Assembly: GCA_937901865.1 (NCBI GenBank)
Contig: CALDID010000054.1
Coordinates: forward strand, 1-9,342
Source: an uncultured Treponema sp.
GTDB taxonomy: Bacteria; Spirochaetota; Spirochaetia; Treponematales; Treponemataceae
Length of the DNA stretch: 9,342 nt
Reading direction: 5' to 3'
The notes beneath the pieces were generated by a model that saw only the letters and a list, made by a program, of their open reading frames with translations, was not told the DNA's origin and did not search any database. This document shows positions 1 to 6,414 of this stretch, one piece after another. Each line of letters starts with the position of its first letter. Position 1 is the first letter of the stretch. Made by a program: the position numbers and the translations under genes.

Positions 1-3
1 AGC

Positions 4-9
4 AGGAGG
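4..9 (+). promoter_or_regulatory. Ribosome binding site of the antitoxin gene
   Basis: A perfect AGGAGG lies six bases before the ATG at 16 and fixes the start of the antitoxin gene. The promoter must lie left of the window. Confidence 0.8.
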
Positions 10-15
10 TTATAT

Positions 16-300
16 ATGCTTTGTCAAGTTCAGTTGCAACCAGCGACGATTTTTGTGCCAGAACAGATGAAACCGTTTCTTAATTCTCACAAAAATGGAA
101 TAGATTTTCAGCAGCGCGCGCTTTTGCTCTATCCTTTTATTCAAAACGGCACGATTAGCCACGGAAAAGCCGCGGAGATTTTGGGAATAAGCAAATGGAA
201 TCTCATTTCGCTGTATGGTTCGTTCGGAATTCCGTATATCGATATGGACGAAGATGAATTATCGCGCGATATTTCCGCCGCTCTTGCCGCCGCCGAATAA
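16..300 (+). CDS. UPF0175-family antitoxin
   Basis: A 94-residue protein of the UPF0175 type, a small DNA-binding-like family usually found beside PIN-domain toxins. The recognisable core is residues 36-74: the segment ALLLYPFIQNGTISHGKAAE, then a helix-turn-helix-like stretch (EILGISK, then LISLYGSFGIPY). The family ends in an acidic tail as here (DMDEDEL, residues 77-82), which probably contacts the toxin. The start is set by a strong AGGAGG at 4-9. The stop is followed after one base by the start of the PIN toxin gene, so the two are very likely translated together. The expected role is to neutralise the toxin and repress the operon; this is inferred from the family and pairing. It could instead be a simple regulator, but the neighbour argues for an antitoxin. 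Confidence 0.85.
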   Translation: MLCQVQLQPATIFVPEQMKPFLNSHKNGIDFQQRALLLYPFIQNGTISHGKAAEILGISKWNLISLYGSFGIPYIDMDEDELSRDISAALAAAE

Positions 301-301
301 A

Positions 302-796
302 ATGATAGTAATTGCAGACACAACACCGATAATAACGTTGCTTAAAATCGGACATTTCGACATTTTGCGCGATTTATACAAAAATGTGCATATTCCGCGC
401 GCTGTTTTTAGGGAGTTGACAGAAAATTCTGATTATGTTGACGAAGCTTTGGCAGTGCGCCGCGCTGATTTTTTGATAATTCGCGATGATATTTCGGCGG
501 AGAAAGTGGATTTATTGCGAAGAGCGACGGGCTTAGACCAAGGCGAAAGCGAGGCGATAATTCTTGCCGACACAAACGAAACGAAAGCCTTGATTATCGA
601 TGAATCGCACGGAATAGCCGTCGCAGAGCAGATGAATATCAAGATAACGGGCGTAATCGGCGTTCTTATTGCAGCGTACAAAAAGAATTTGCTTAGTGAT
701 ACGCAAATAAAAGAAAGTGTTGATGTGATGAGGCAGTCTAATCGCTTTATCTCTGAAACGTTGTACAAACTTCTGTTGTCGATAATAGAAAAGTGA
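302..796 (+). CDS. PIN-domain toxin, DUF3368 type (putative RNase)
   Basis: A 164-residue protein with the layout of DUF3368 PIN-domain proteins, predicted Mg/Mn-dependent ribonucleases that act as toxins. Visible acidic residues are Asp6 in IADTTPI (first PIN aspartate), Glu38 in VFRELT, the conserved LDQGESEAIILA at 78-89 (Glu82, Glu84) and Asp100 in LIIDES, followed by TGVIGVL at 117-122. Together these make a plausible metal-binding cluster, so the enzyme looks intact. The frame is open upstream to 215, but a start there would overlap most of the antitoxin gene and add an unrelated leader. ATG at 302 begins exactly where family proteins begin (IVIADT). There is no Shine-Dalgarno before it, which fits translational coupling to the antitoxin stop one base upstream. 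The target RNA cannot be told from sequence. Confidence 0.87.
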   Translation: MIVIADTTPIITLLKIGHFDILRDLYKNVHIPRAVFRELTENSDYVDEALAVRRADFLIIRDDISAEKVDLLRRATGLDQGESEAIILADTNETKALIIDESHGIAVAEQMNIKITGVIGVLIAAYKKNLLSDTQIKESVDVMRQSNRFISETLYKLLLSIIEK

Positions 797-840
797 GGGA
801 TACGGAGCGAAAAAGCATATCCAAATGAAAAAATGGGGAA

Positions 841-868
841 TTTCGGTTGGTATTTCTCGATTTTCTCG
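841..868 (+). repeat. Direct repeat copy 1 (28 bp)
   Basis: It begins TTTCGGTTGGTATTTC and matches 924-951 at 26 of 28 positions, the copies being 83 bp apart. A second overlapping match, GACGTGCCGTTTCG at 873-886 against GATGTGCCGTTTCG at 915-928, shows the region is a small mosaic of repeated pieces. Confidence 0.75.
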
Positions 869-923
869 TTAGGACGTGCCGTTTCGCTGTGAAAATAGGC
901 TGTCCAAGCGAGAAGATGTGCCG

Positions 924-951
924 TTTCGGTTGGTATTTCTTGATTTTTTCG
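924..951 (+). repeat. Direct repeat copy 2 (28 bp)
   Basis: Second copy of the repeat at 841-868 with two C-to-T differences. It sits just before the promoter of the DUF6261-like gene and is joined on its left to the shorter GTGCCGTTTCG repeat. Confidence 0.75.
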
Positions 952-970
952 CAAAGATGTAAAATTTCGC

Positions 971-999
971 TTGCAAACTCGCCGCTTTGGTGGTAGAAT
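971..999 (+). promoter_or_regulatory. Promoter of the DUF6261-like gene
   Basis: A -35 box TTGCAA (971-976), a 17-bp spacer and a -10 box TAGAAT (994-999) preceded by TGG, an extended -10. This predicts a start site near 1006 and a leader of about 25 bases before the ATG at 1032. It also argues against the longer reading frame that begins with TTG at 987, inside the promoter. Confidence 0.65.
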
Positions 1000-1031
1000 T
1001 AAAATATATCAATCGAAACGGGAGTATGAGA

Positions 1032-1781
1032 ATGATAAGTGCAATAAATCTTTTGTCAGTGGCAGAGTTCGCGACGTTGACGCAGCTTTTGTGCAAAATT
1101 CACAACGGACACAAGGTAAAGCTTGAAAATCCTGAGCTAGATTCTCGCTTTGCGCAAGCGGATTCTCTCGCTACGGAGCTCATCATCGCGATTAAGCGCG
1201 TGGCGGAGTCGGCTGGGCTCGATAAGGCAAACGAAAAGCGAAATATCACCATTCGCAATATGTTTACGATGCTTGAGGGCGCGTGTGTGTCGCTTTTTGC
1301 GGAGGAATCGGACGCGGCGAAGAAAATCCTTGAGATTGCGAACCGATATGGGCGCAAAATGACGACGGAAAAGCAGCTTGAGGAGTCGGCTCACATTGAT
1401 AGCTTGTTGCAAGACCTCGATAAGAGCGAAATTAAGGCGATTGTGGCGAAAATCCATTGCGGCGCGGAGTATGTTGCGGAACTTTCGGCAAATGAGGCGG
1501 AGTTTAAGGCGGCACAAGTCGCGGCGAACCGCATAAAGCTGGAATCAAAGAGCGAAAAAAGTGCGACGGCGATTAAAAAAGAGCTGAGAGAGTTCTTAAA
1601 CGGCACGCTTTTCCCGTATATCACCGCGCTTTACACGCTTGAAAAGGAAAAATACGCGAGTTTCTATCGTGAAATCGAAAAAGAAGTGAAAAACGCGAAC
1701 GATAGCGCACGAAAAGCCTCGAAAAATACAAAAGATACAAAGACGGAAACAACGCCAAGCACAGAAACAACAGCAGAATAA
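1032..1781 (+). CDS. DUF6261-like hypothetical protein
   Basis: A 249-residue, probably cytoplasmic, largely helical protein with no signal peptide or membrane segment. Its layout recalls DUF6261 proteins, known mainly from Bacteroidetes and of unknown function. The features I match are an N-terminal helical pair, a middle segment AAKKILEIANRYG (about 95-107), then EESAHIDSLLQDLDK and a Lys/Glu-rich C-terminal helical half containing LREFLNGTLFPYI. The last ~25 residues are a Lys/Thr/Ser/Glu-rich tail that looks disordered. ATG 1032 is chosen because GGGAG at 1020-1024 is seven bases before it; ATG 1026 is too close and TTG 987 lies in the promoter. The gene is monocistronic, ended by a strong terminator. 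I cannot assign a function, and the family match is from memory of the pattern. Confidence 0.8.
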   Translation: MISAINLLSVAEFATLTQLLCKIHNGHKVKLENPELDSRFAQADSLATELIIAIKRVAESAGLDKANEKRNITIRNMFTMLEGACVSLFAEESDAAKKILEIANRYGRKMTTEKQLEESAHIDSLLQDLDKSEIKAIVAKIHCGAEYVAELSANEAEFKAAQVAANRIKLESKSEKSATAIKKELREFLNGTLFPYITALYTLEKEKYASFYREIEKEVKNANDSARKASKNTKDTKTETTPSTETTAE

Positions 1782-1784
1782 TAA

Positions 1785-1823
1785 AATCCCCCGAAGAATG
1801 TTGAAACTTCGGGGGATTTTTTT
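1785..1823 (+). terminator. Strong intrinsic terminator, probably bidirectional
   Basis: The arm AATCCCCCGAAG (1785-1796) pairs perfectly with CTTCGGGGGATT (1807-1818) around a 10-base loop, followed by seven T (1817-1823). It ends the DUF6261-like gene. The AAAA run before the hairpin gives a shorter T tract on the other strand, so it probably also ends the leftward mgl operon, whose last stop codon is at 1843. Confidence 0.9.
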
Positions 1824-1842
1824 GTAGAAAAGAGCCTTTGCT

Positions 1843-3471
1843 CTATTTGCGTTTGAGGTATTTGATTGAATCAAGCGCAACTGCGGCGATGATTATCAAG
1901 CCTTTGAACACGAATTGCAAGTTTGTGTCGATGTGCAAGAAGGTCAAGCAGTAAGTCAAGCCTGTGAAGATGATAACGCCGATTGCCGCGCCGCCGATTT
2001 TGCCGATACCGCCGTTAAACGATATGCCGCCGACAACGCACGCCGCGATTGCGTCCATTTCGTAGCCCTGTCCCGTGCCTGCGCTCGCATTCGCGCGGAA
2101 TGCTTCAAGGAATGCGCCGCAACCGTAGAAAATGCCTGCCATAATGAACACGCCGAGCGTCGTCCAGAACACGCTGATACCCGAAACGCTCGCAGCCTCC
2201 GCGTTGCCACCCACAGCATACATATTTTTGCCGAAAGTCGTCTTGTTCCAAATAAACCACGCAACGATAATCGCGATAACCGCAGGAATGATGAGCTTCG
2301 GGAACGTAACTAGCTCGCCGTTGACCACGCCCAATACCCATCGGCCGCCGATTAGGTCTTTTACGCCTGAATCGATTGAACCTACAGGAGTACCCGTCGT
2401 GCCGAAGAACAAAAGACCGTAAATGATGAGCTGAGTTGACAAAGTCGAAATGAATGGGTGGATTTTTAGCTTTGCAGTAAAGAAACCCGCAAAACAGCAG
2501 AACGCGGTACAAAGGAAAATCGACAGGAACAACGCCATAAACAAGCGGCAACCCATCGGAAGCGATGTGAAATCCCACGGACCCATACCGAAAAACTTGA
2601 CGATGTTCACGCCTGGGTGCAAAATCAAGCCCGTTACAACCGAACCGAGCGCGACCATTCGCCCGACGCTCAAATCCGTGCCTGCAAGAAGGATTAAGCC
2701 CGCGACACCGAGCGCGTAGAACATACGCGTTGAAGATTGCTCCAAAATCGTGAAGATGTTGGGCAGAGTCAGCAGGTTTCCAGCGTCGATTGCGGGAGCT
2801 ACGATGATACAGATGATGAAGAAGAGCAAAATCGCTAGATACAAACCGTTATCGAGGAAAAACTTCGATGCTTTGAAATTGTAGATGTAGTTTTTGCACG
2901 ACAGCGAGATGTCTTCGCATAAATCGCTCTTGCCGTTGCGAAGTGTGCGGTTTGTTTGAACGTGGTCGGTGAACGCTTGCTTTTTCGTGTCGTTGCAACG
3001 GTCGATTTCGCTTTGAATCTTGTTTTTAGCGTCGAAAAGCGCGCTTTTTAGCTCGTATTTCGCGGTTTCGCGGTCGTGTTCCGTGCTTGCAGCGGCGATT
3101 CTTCCCTGTGCCTCGCTTTTTATCGCGCTGCATTTTGCCGCGAGTTCGCTCTTTAGCTGTGCGATTTTGGCGTTCTGCTCGGCGTTGACGTTCTCGATGT
3201 AGGTTTTCGAAATCTTGTTCGCGTAATTTACCGCCTCTTTGGTCAACTGTATGTCTGCTTCTGCGTTTTGGCTTGCGACCTGCCGCGCCTTCTCCATTTC
3301 GGCAGTGCATTTGGCGATTGCGGCGGATTTTTCGGCTTCTCCTAGCATTTTATTGCGCTTGATGTTGCCGATTTCGTTCTTCATCTCTGCGATACGGTTC
3401 ACGCCAGCTTCGCGGAGTGTTTCGAGTTTGTCGATATAGTCTTTGAGTTTCTTGTCGTCGGTAAATGACAT
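1843..3471 (-). CDS. mglC: Galactose/glucose ABC transporter permease MglC with a long helical N-terminal extension
   Basis: Inner-membrane permease of the Mgl sugar importer (542 residues). Residues about 203-542 match the whole of Escherichia coli MglC (about 336 residues). Landmarks are ALGVAGLILLAGTDLSVGR (253-271), NKTTFGKNMYAVGGNAEAA (409-427), the cytoplasmic loop expected to touch the ATPase, and YEMDAIAACVVGGISFNGG (470-488), with about eight to ten hydrophobic segments. Residues 1-202 are extra: charged, Ala/Lys/Glu-rich, containing no proline before residue 226, and probably a long coiled coil or helical bundle on the cytoplasmic side. No ATG lies between codons 59 and 250, so a separate shorter permease start is unlikely. 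AAGGAG (3478-3483) six bases before the ATG supports this start. The gene is last in the operon, 15 bases after mglA. Transport role is well supported; the extension's job is unknown. Confidence 0.93.
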   Translation of the reverse strand: MSFTDDKKLKDYIDKLETLREAGVNRIAEMKNEIGNIKRNKMLGEAEKSAAIAKCTAEMEKARQVASQNAEADIQLTKEAVNYANKISKTYIENVNAEQNAKIAQLKSELAAKCSAIKSEAQGRIAAASTEHDRETAKYELKSALFDAKNKIQSEIDRCNDTKKQAFTDHVQTNRTLRNGKSDLCEDISLSCKNYIYNFKASKFFLDNGLYLAILLFFIICIIVAPAIDAGNLLTLPNIFTILEQSSTRMFYALGVAGLILLAGTDLSVGRMVALGSVVTGLILHPGVNIVKFFGMGPWDFTSLPMGCRLFMALFLSIFLCTAFCCFAGFFTAKLKIHPFISTLSTQLIIYGLLFFGTTGTPVGSIDSGVKDLIGGRWVLGVVNGELVTFPKLIIPAVIAIIVAWFIWNKTTFGKNMYAVGGNAEAASVSGISVFWTTLGVFIMAGIFYGCGAFLEAFRANASAGTGQGYEMDAIAACVVGGISFNGGIGKIGGAAIGVIIFTGLTYCLTFLHIDTNLQFVFKGLIIIAAVALDSIKYLKRK

Positions 3472-3477
3472 AGATTT

Positions 3478-3483
3478 CTCCTT
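3478..3483 (-). promoter_or_regulatory. Ribosome binding site of mglC
   Basis: AAGGAG on the minus strand, six bases before the mglC ATG. It matters because it confirms that translation starts ahead of the unusual helical extension, not at an internal codon. Confidence 0.75.
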
Positions 3484-3486
3484 ATA

Positions 3487-4980
3487 TTACAGATATTTTG
3501 CGCTAAGTCGCAAAAGGGCTTCTTGGTCGGTAGATTTTGTGTCCACGATTCCTGCAAGGCGATGATTGGACATCACGGCGATGCGGTTTGTTATGCCTAA
3601 AATCTCAGGCATTTCGCTTGAAACGACGATAATCGTTTTACCTTCTTTCGCCATTTGGATAATGAGCTGATATATCTCGTATTTCGCGCCGACATCGATT
3701 CCTCGTGTTGGTTCATCAAGCAAAAACACGTCGGGTTCTCTCTCCATCCACTTGCCGATGATGACTTTTTGCTGATTTCCGCCAGAAAGAGCCGTGATTA
3801 GCTCGTCTGCGCTCACGCATTTTGTGTGCATACGCTTTATCTCGCGATTTGCAGCGTCCCTCATCTTTCGGTTAGACAAAATGCCCATCGTTTTGTACTG
3901 CTCAAGGTTCGTGATGACCGTGTTAAACTCGATTGTGTCCTTGCCGAACATTCCGTTGAGCTTTCGCTCCTCAGTAACAAGCGCGAAATTGTATTCCATC
4001 GCGTCTTTGCTCGACTTGAAGCGCAATTTGTGTCCGTCGAGAATAATTTCTCCCGTCGCAATCGTGCGAATTCCGAAAATCGACTCCAAAAGCTCGCTGC
4101 GGCCTGCGCCGACAAGCCCGTAAAGACCGAAAATCTCGCCCTTTTTGACGGTGAAAGAAATGTCTTCGAGGTGCGGTTCGTACTTTGTGGACAGATTTTT
4201 GATTTCGAGGTAGTTTTCGCCAGGCGTATTGTCAACATCGGGGAAGCGCTTGTCGAGTGAACGCCCAACCATTGCGGAAATGAGCTTGTTCATATCGGTT
4301 TCGCTTGCTTTTGTCGATAAAACCATTGCGCCGTCGCGAAGAACGGAAATATCGTCGCAAATCTGGAAAATCTCGTCCATTTTGTGCGAAATATACACGA
4401 ACGACACGCCTTTCGCCTTCAAGTCGCGCACAATCGAGAAAAGCTTGTTGACTTCAGGCTCGGTCAGAGATGAAGTCGGCTCGTCCAAAACGATAATCTT
4501 CGCATTGTAGCTCACGGCTTTTGCGATTTCGACCATTTGCCGCTGAGATACGCTCATAGTGCGCATTATCGTGTTCGGATTGACGCTCATATTCAGCGAA
4601 GCGAAGAGCTTTGAGCTTTCCTTAAACATTTTCTGCTCGTCAATCACGCCCATTTTTTTCGGATAGCGGCCGAGAAAGAGATTATCGGTTACAGTGCGGT
4701 CAAGACACTGGTTTAACTCTTGATGAACCATTGCCACGCCGTTTTCGAGGGCTTCTTTCGGGTTTTTGAAGTCTATCGGCTTGCCGTCAAGGAAGATTTG
4801 CCCCTCGTCTTTGGCGTAAATCCCGAAAAGACACTTCATCATCGTTGATTTTCCCGCGCCGTTTTCGCCCATAAGCCCCATTACGCTGCCTTTTCGGACG
4901 GTGAGATTTATGCCGTTCAAAACTTTGTTCTTAGCAAAAGACTTGGAGAGATTTTTTAGTTCAAGAACAACATCGTTCAT
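3487..4980 (-). CDS. mglA: Galactose/glucose ABC transporter ATP-binding protein MglA
   Basis: Cytoplasmic ATPase with two fused nucleotide-binding domains (497 residues, against about 506 in E. coli) that drives sugar import through MglC. First domain: Walker A GENGAGKST (38-46), a degenerate signature VSQRQMVEIAKA (144-155), Walker B IIVLDEPTSS (162-171) and switch His199 in ISHK. Second domain: Walker A is GLVGAGRSE (288-296) with Arg in place of Lys, a full signature LSGGNQQK (398-405), Walker B FLLDEPTRGID (419-429) and SSE instead of a switch His. This asymmetry is normal for the sugar-importer ATPases MglA/RbsA/XylG. The start at 4980 has GGAG (4988-4991) seven bases upstream; a TTG at 5016 is in frame but lies at the terminator hairpin and has no ribosome site. 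It follows mglB and precedes mglC. Confidence 0.95.
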   Translation of the reverse strand: MNDVVLELKNLSKSFAKNKVLNGINLTVRKGSVMGLMGENGAGKSTMMKCLFGIYAKDEGQIFLDGKPIDFKNPKEALENGVAMVHQELNQCLDRTVTDNLFLGRYPKKMGVIDEQKMFKESSKLFASLNMSVNPNTIMRTMSVSQRQMVEIAKAVSYNAKIIVLDEPTSSLTEPEVNKLFSIVRDLKAKGVSFVYISHKMDEIFQICDDISVLRDGAMVLSTKASETDMNKLISAMVGRSLDKRFPDVDNTPGENYLEIKNLSTKYEPHLEDISFTVKKGEIFGLYGLVGAGRSELLESIFGIRTIATGEIILDGHKLRFKSSKDAMEYNFALVTEERKLNGMFGKDTIEFNTVITNLEQYKTMGILSNRKMRDAANREIKRMHTKCVSADELITALSGGNQQKVIIGKWMEREPDVFLLDEPTRGIDVGAKYEIYQLIIQMAKEGKTIIVVSSEMPEILGITNRIAVMSNHRLAGIVDTKSTDQEALLRLSAKYL

Positions 4981-5014
4981 TAGTTTTCTCCATTGAAAAA
5001 AAGTTTTCTCTAAC

Positions 5015-5056
5015 AAAAAAGCCTGTAAAAACTCATTTTTAGTTCTACAGGCTTTT
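5015..5056 (-). terminator. Intrinsic terminator between mglB and mglA (likely leaky)
   Basis: On the minus strand AAAAGCCTGTA (5056-5046) pairs with TACAGGCTTTT (5027-5017), an 11-bp stem, and the T run continues to 5015. It lies 23 bases after the mglB stop and before the mglA start. Such a site lets most transcripts end after the binding-protein gene while some continue into the ATPase and permease genes, matching the excess of binding protein typical of ABC importers. Confidence 0.8.
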
Positions 5057-5079
5057 GTAAAAACGCGATTTTACGCTAT

Positions 5080-6324
5080 TTAGTACTTGAGCTTGTCAGT
5101 ATAGTCGCGACCTGAGTTTGTCTTGACCATATTCACCGCGTAAGCGTCGAAGCTGTTGAGGTTTGTGAACTTATCCAAGCAAGAAGCCTCGTTCTGTCCG
5201 TCGCCCTGAACCACCTGCAAGTCGAGATTGAGGAGCGGAGCGTAGTATTGCAACGCCGGGAGATAAGATGATGAGAGAAAGTTGTCTGCCGCGTTATAAA
5301 TCGTGAGCATTACCTTCTTTTTCGCTGCATTTGTCTGTTTAATGCCGTTATCGCGGTTGCCTGCCTTGTAATTTTCCCAGTTAGAAGCGTTTACGCCTGC
5401 GTTCTTAGCAAGAACAGCTCTTTGCGCTGGTATGTATTCAACTTCGGCAGAAATCTTGTTGCCATACTGGTCAACTTCTGAAATTCCCTTTTTGACAGCG
5501 GCTTCTCCTGTAACTCCGTCCAAAAGATTGCGAATAACCTGCAATGTCGCTGTAGCCTGCGCGTCTACGTTCTGAGAAACTGTGCCTGTGAGCTTTCCAG
5601 CTCCAATTGCCTCGATTGCGTCCGCATTAGCGTCGTATCCGAAGATTGGTACGCCAGCGGGATAGTTTGATGCCTGTAAACAGCCCATCGCCATACCGTC
5701 GTTGTTTGATACAACCATATCAATGGCAGCTCCGTATTTTGTCGCCCAGCCACCCATTGCATCAGTTGCCGCATTTGCGTTCCAAGTTGAACCATCGGTG
5801 CCAGTCATCGCTTTTCCCTCAAGCTCGACGACTTTGAACTCTTTTCCGCCGATTGTAACAGAACCTTCCTTTACATTCGTTGGTTCTGTGCTGCCGTTCC
5901 ACGTTCCGAGGGCTTTTCGGATTCCTTCTGTGCGAGCATTTGAGTCGTTGTGTCCGACATCGCCGATACAAAGCACATAACCGATTGTGCCGTCGCCGTT
6001 ACGGTCGATAGACACGTCTTGACTAGAAAGCCAATCCGTAATGAGCTTGCCTTGCACAGCTCCGCCGCCGGCAGAGTCAAATCCGACGTAATATGTCTGA
6101 TTATTCCAGTTCATTGACTCGTTGTCGATAACACCTGTAGTTGGGTCAGACGGTTGTCGGTTAAAAAAGACGAGAGGCTTGTCTTTATTGAGCGTGATAG
6201 CCTTTTTTGACTCTGTGGCTTTGCCGCTGTCCGCTGTAGATGCGTTGTTACCACTCTTACCGCAACTCATAAATCCCGCGGCGACCAATGCCATTGCAGA
6301 AACTGCAAGTAAAGTCTTCTTCAT
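5080..6324 (-). CDS. mglB: Galactose/glucose-binding lipoprotein MglB, circularly permuted
   Basis: Sugar-binding component of the Mgl importer (414 residues), exported and lipid-anchored: signal peptide 1-20, then Cys21 in GFMSC, a relaxed spirochaetal lipobox, and a Ser/Asn/Lys-rich linker to about 43. Compared with E. coli MglB, the mature chain starts at the strand LVFFNRQP (51-58; E. coli VVFFNKEP). The usual N-terminal part appears instead at 337-402, from VMLTIYNAADNFL to DAYAVNMV, so the protein is circularly permuted. Expected sugar contacts are kept: Asp347 and Phe349 (E. coli D14, F16), Asn55 (N91), His125, Asp127 and Arg131 (H152, D154, R158), Trp181 (W183), Asn208 (N211), Asp231 (D236); Gln251 stands where E. 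coli has N256. A calcium loop DRNGDGTIG (107-115) with Asp202 (E205) is also kept. AGGAGG at 6329-6334 sets the start. First gene of the operon. Glucose or galactose is expected; which one cannot be read from sequence. Confidence 0.94.
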   Translation of the reverse strand: MKKTLLAVSAMALVAAGFMSCGKSGNNASTADSGKATESKKAITLNKDKPLVFFNRQPSDPTTGVIDNESMNWNNQTYYVGFDSAGGGAVQGKLITDWLSSQDVSIDRNGDGTIGYVLCIGDVGHNDSNARTEGIRKALGTWNGSTEPTNVKEGSVTIGGKEFKVVELEGKAMTGTDGSTWNANAATDAMGGWATKYGAAIDMVVSNNDGMAMGCLQASNYPAGVPIFGYDANADAIEAIGAGKLTGTVSQNVDAQATATLQVIRNLLDGVTGEAAVKKGISEVDQYGNKISAEVEYIPAQRAVLAKNAGVNASNWENYKAGNRDNGIKQTNAAKKKVMLTIYNAADNFLSSSYLPALQYYAPLLNLDLQVVQGDGQNEASCLDKFTNLNSFDAYAVNMVKTNSGRDYTDKLKY

Positions 6325-6328
6325 AATT

Positions 6329-6334
6329 CCTCCT
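6329..6334 (-). promoter_or_regulatory. Ribosome binding site of mglB
   Basis: A perfect AGGAGG on the minus strand, four bases before the mglB ATG. Its strength agrees with high expression of the binding protein. Confidence 0.8.
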
Positions 6335-6359
6335 ATTGAAAAACGAAGTATTACAGATT

Positions 6360-6371
6360 AGAAACGTTTCA
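6360..6371. promoter_or_regulatory. LacI/GalR-type operator in the mglB leader
   Basis: The perfect 10-bp palindrome GAAACGTTTC (6361-6370) with a central CG; on the minus strand the wider site reads TGAAACGTTTCT. The central CG and A/T-rich arms are typical of LacI/GalR-family and CcpA-like operators. It lies about 40-50 bases downstream of the predicted mglB start site, where a bound repressor would block elongation. No LacI-family gene is in the window, so a regulator would be encoded elsewhere. The role is inferred. Confidence 0.55.
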
Positions 6372-6377
6372 TTGCTG

Positions 6378-6400
6378 TTTTAGAATAATTGTTTCTAAAA
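6378..6400. repeat. Inverted repeat in the mglB leader
   Basis: TTTTAGAA (6378-6385) and TTCTAAAA (6393-6400) form a perfect 8-bp inverted repeat around seven bases. It lies just downstream of the predicted mglB start site. It could be a second protein-binding site or a weak hairpin in the mRNA leader. Its A/T-rich arms and lack of a following T run make a terminator unlikely. Confidence 0.55.
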
Positions 6401-6414
6401 TGTTCATAATCAAA

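Larger units (their letters stand above)
797..970. other. Spacer without a gene, between the toxin and the DUF6261-like gene
   Basis: I see no credible coding frame here and no clear terminator for the toxin operon. The stretch is dominated by a diverged direct repeat (841-868 and 924-951) and a shorter repeat of GTGCCGTTTCG. Minus-strand reading frames across it give low-complexity repeated peptides that look like repeat DNA read by chance. Confidence 0.6.

Noticed and set aside
215..301. Upstream extension of the PIN toxin frame
   Set aside because: It would overlap the antitoxin gene and add a leader unlike the family; ATG 302 matches the usual start of the domain.
841..951. CRISPR-like array
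   Set aside because: Only two diverged copies with uneven overlapping pieces; no regular spacers and no cas genes.
987..1031. Earlier TTG start for the DUF6261-like gene
   Set aside because: It lies inside the predicted promoter; ATG 1032 has GGGAG at proper spacing.
433..1096. Overlapping minus-strand open frames across the toxin gene and spacer
   Set aside because: They mix antisense of the toxin with repeat DNA, giving repeated peptides, and have no ribosome sites I can see.
4981..5016. Earlier TTG start for mglA
   Set aside because: It lies at the terminator hairpin and lacks a ribosome site; ATG 4980 has GGAG seven bases upstream and matches the family start.
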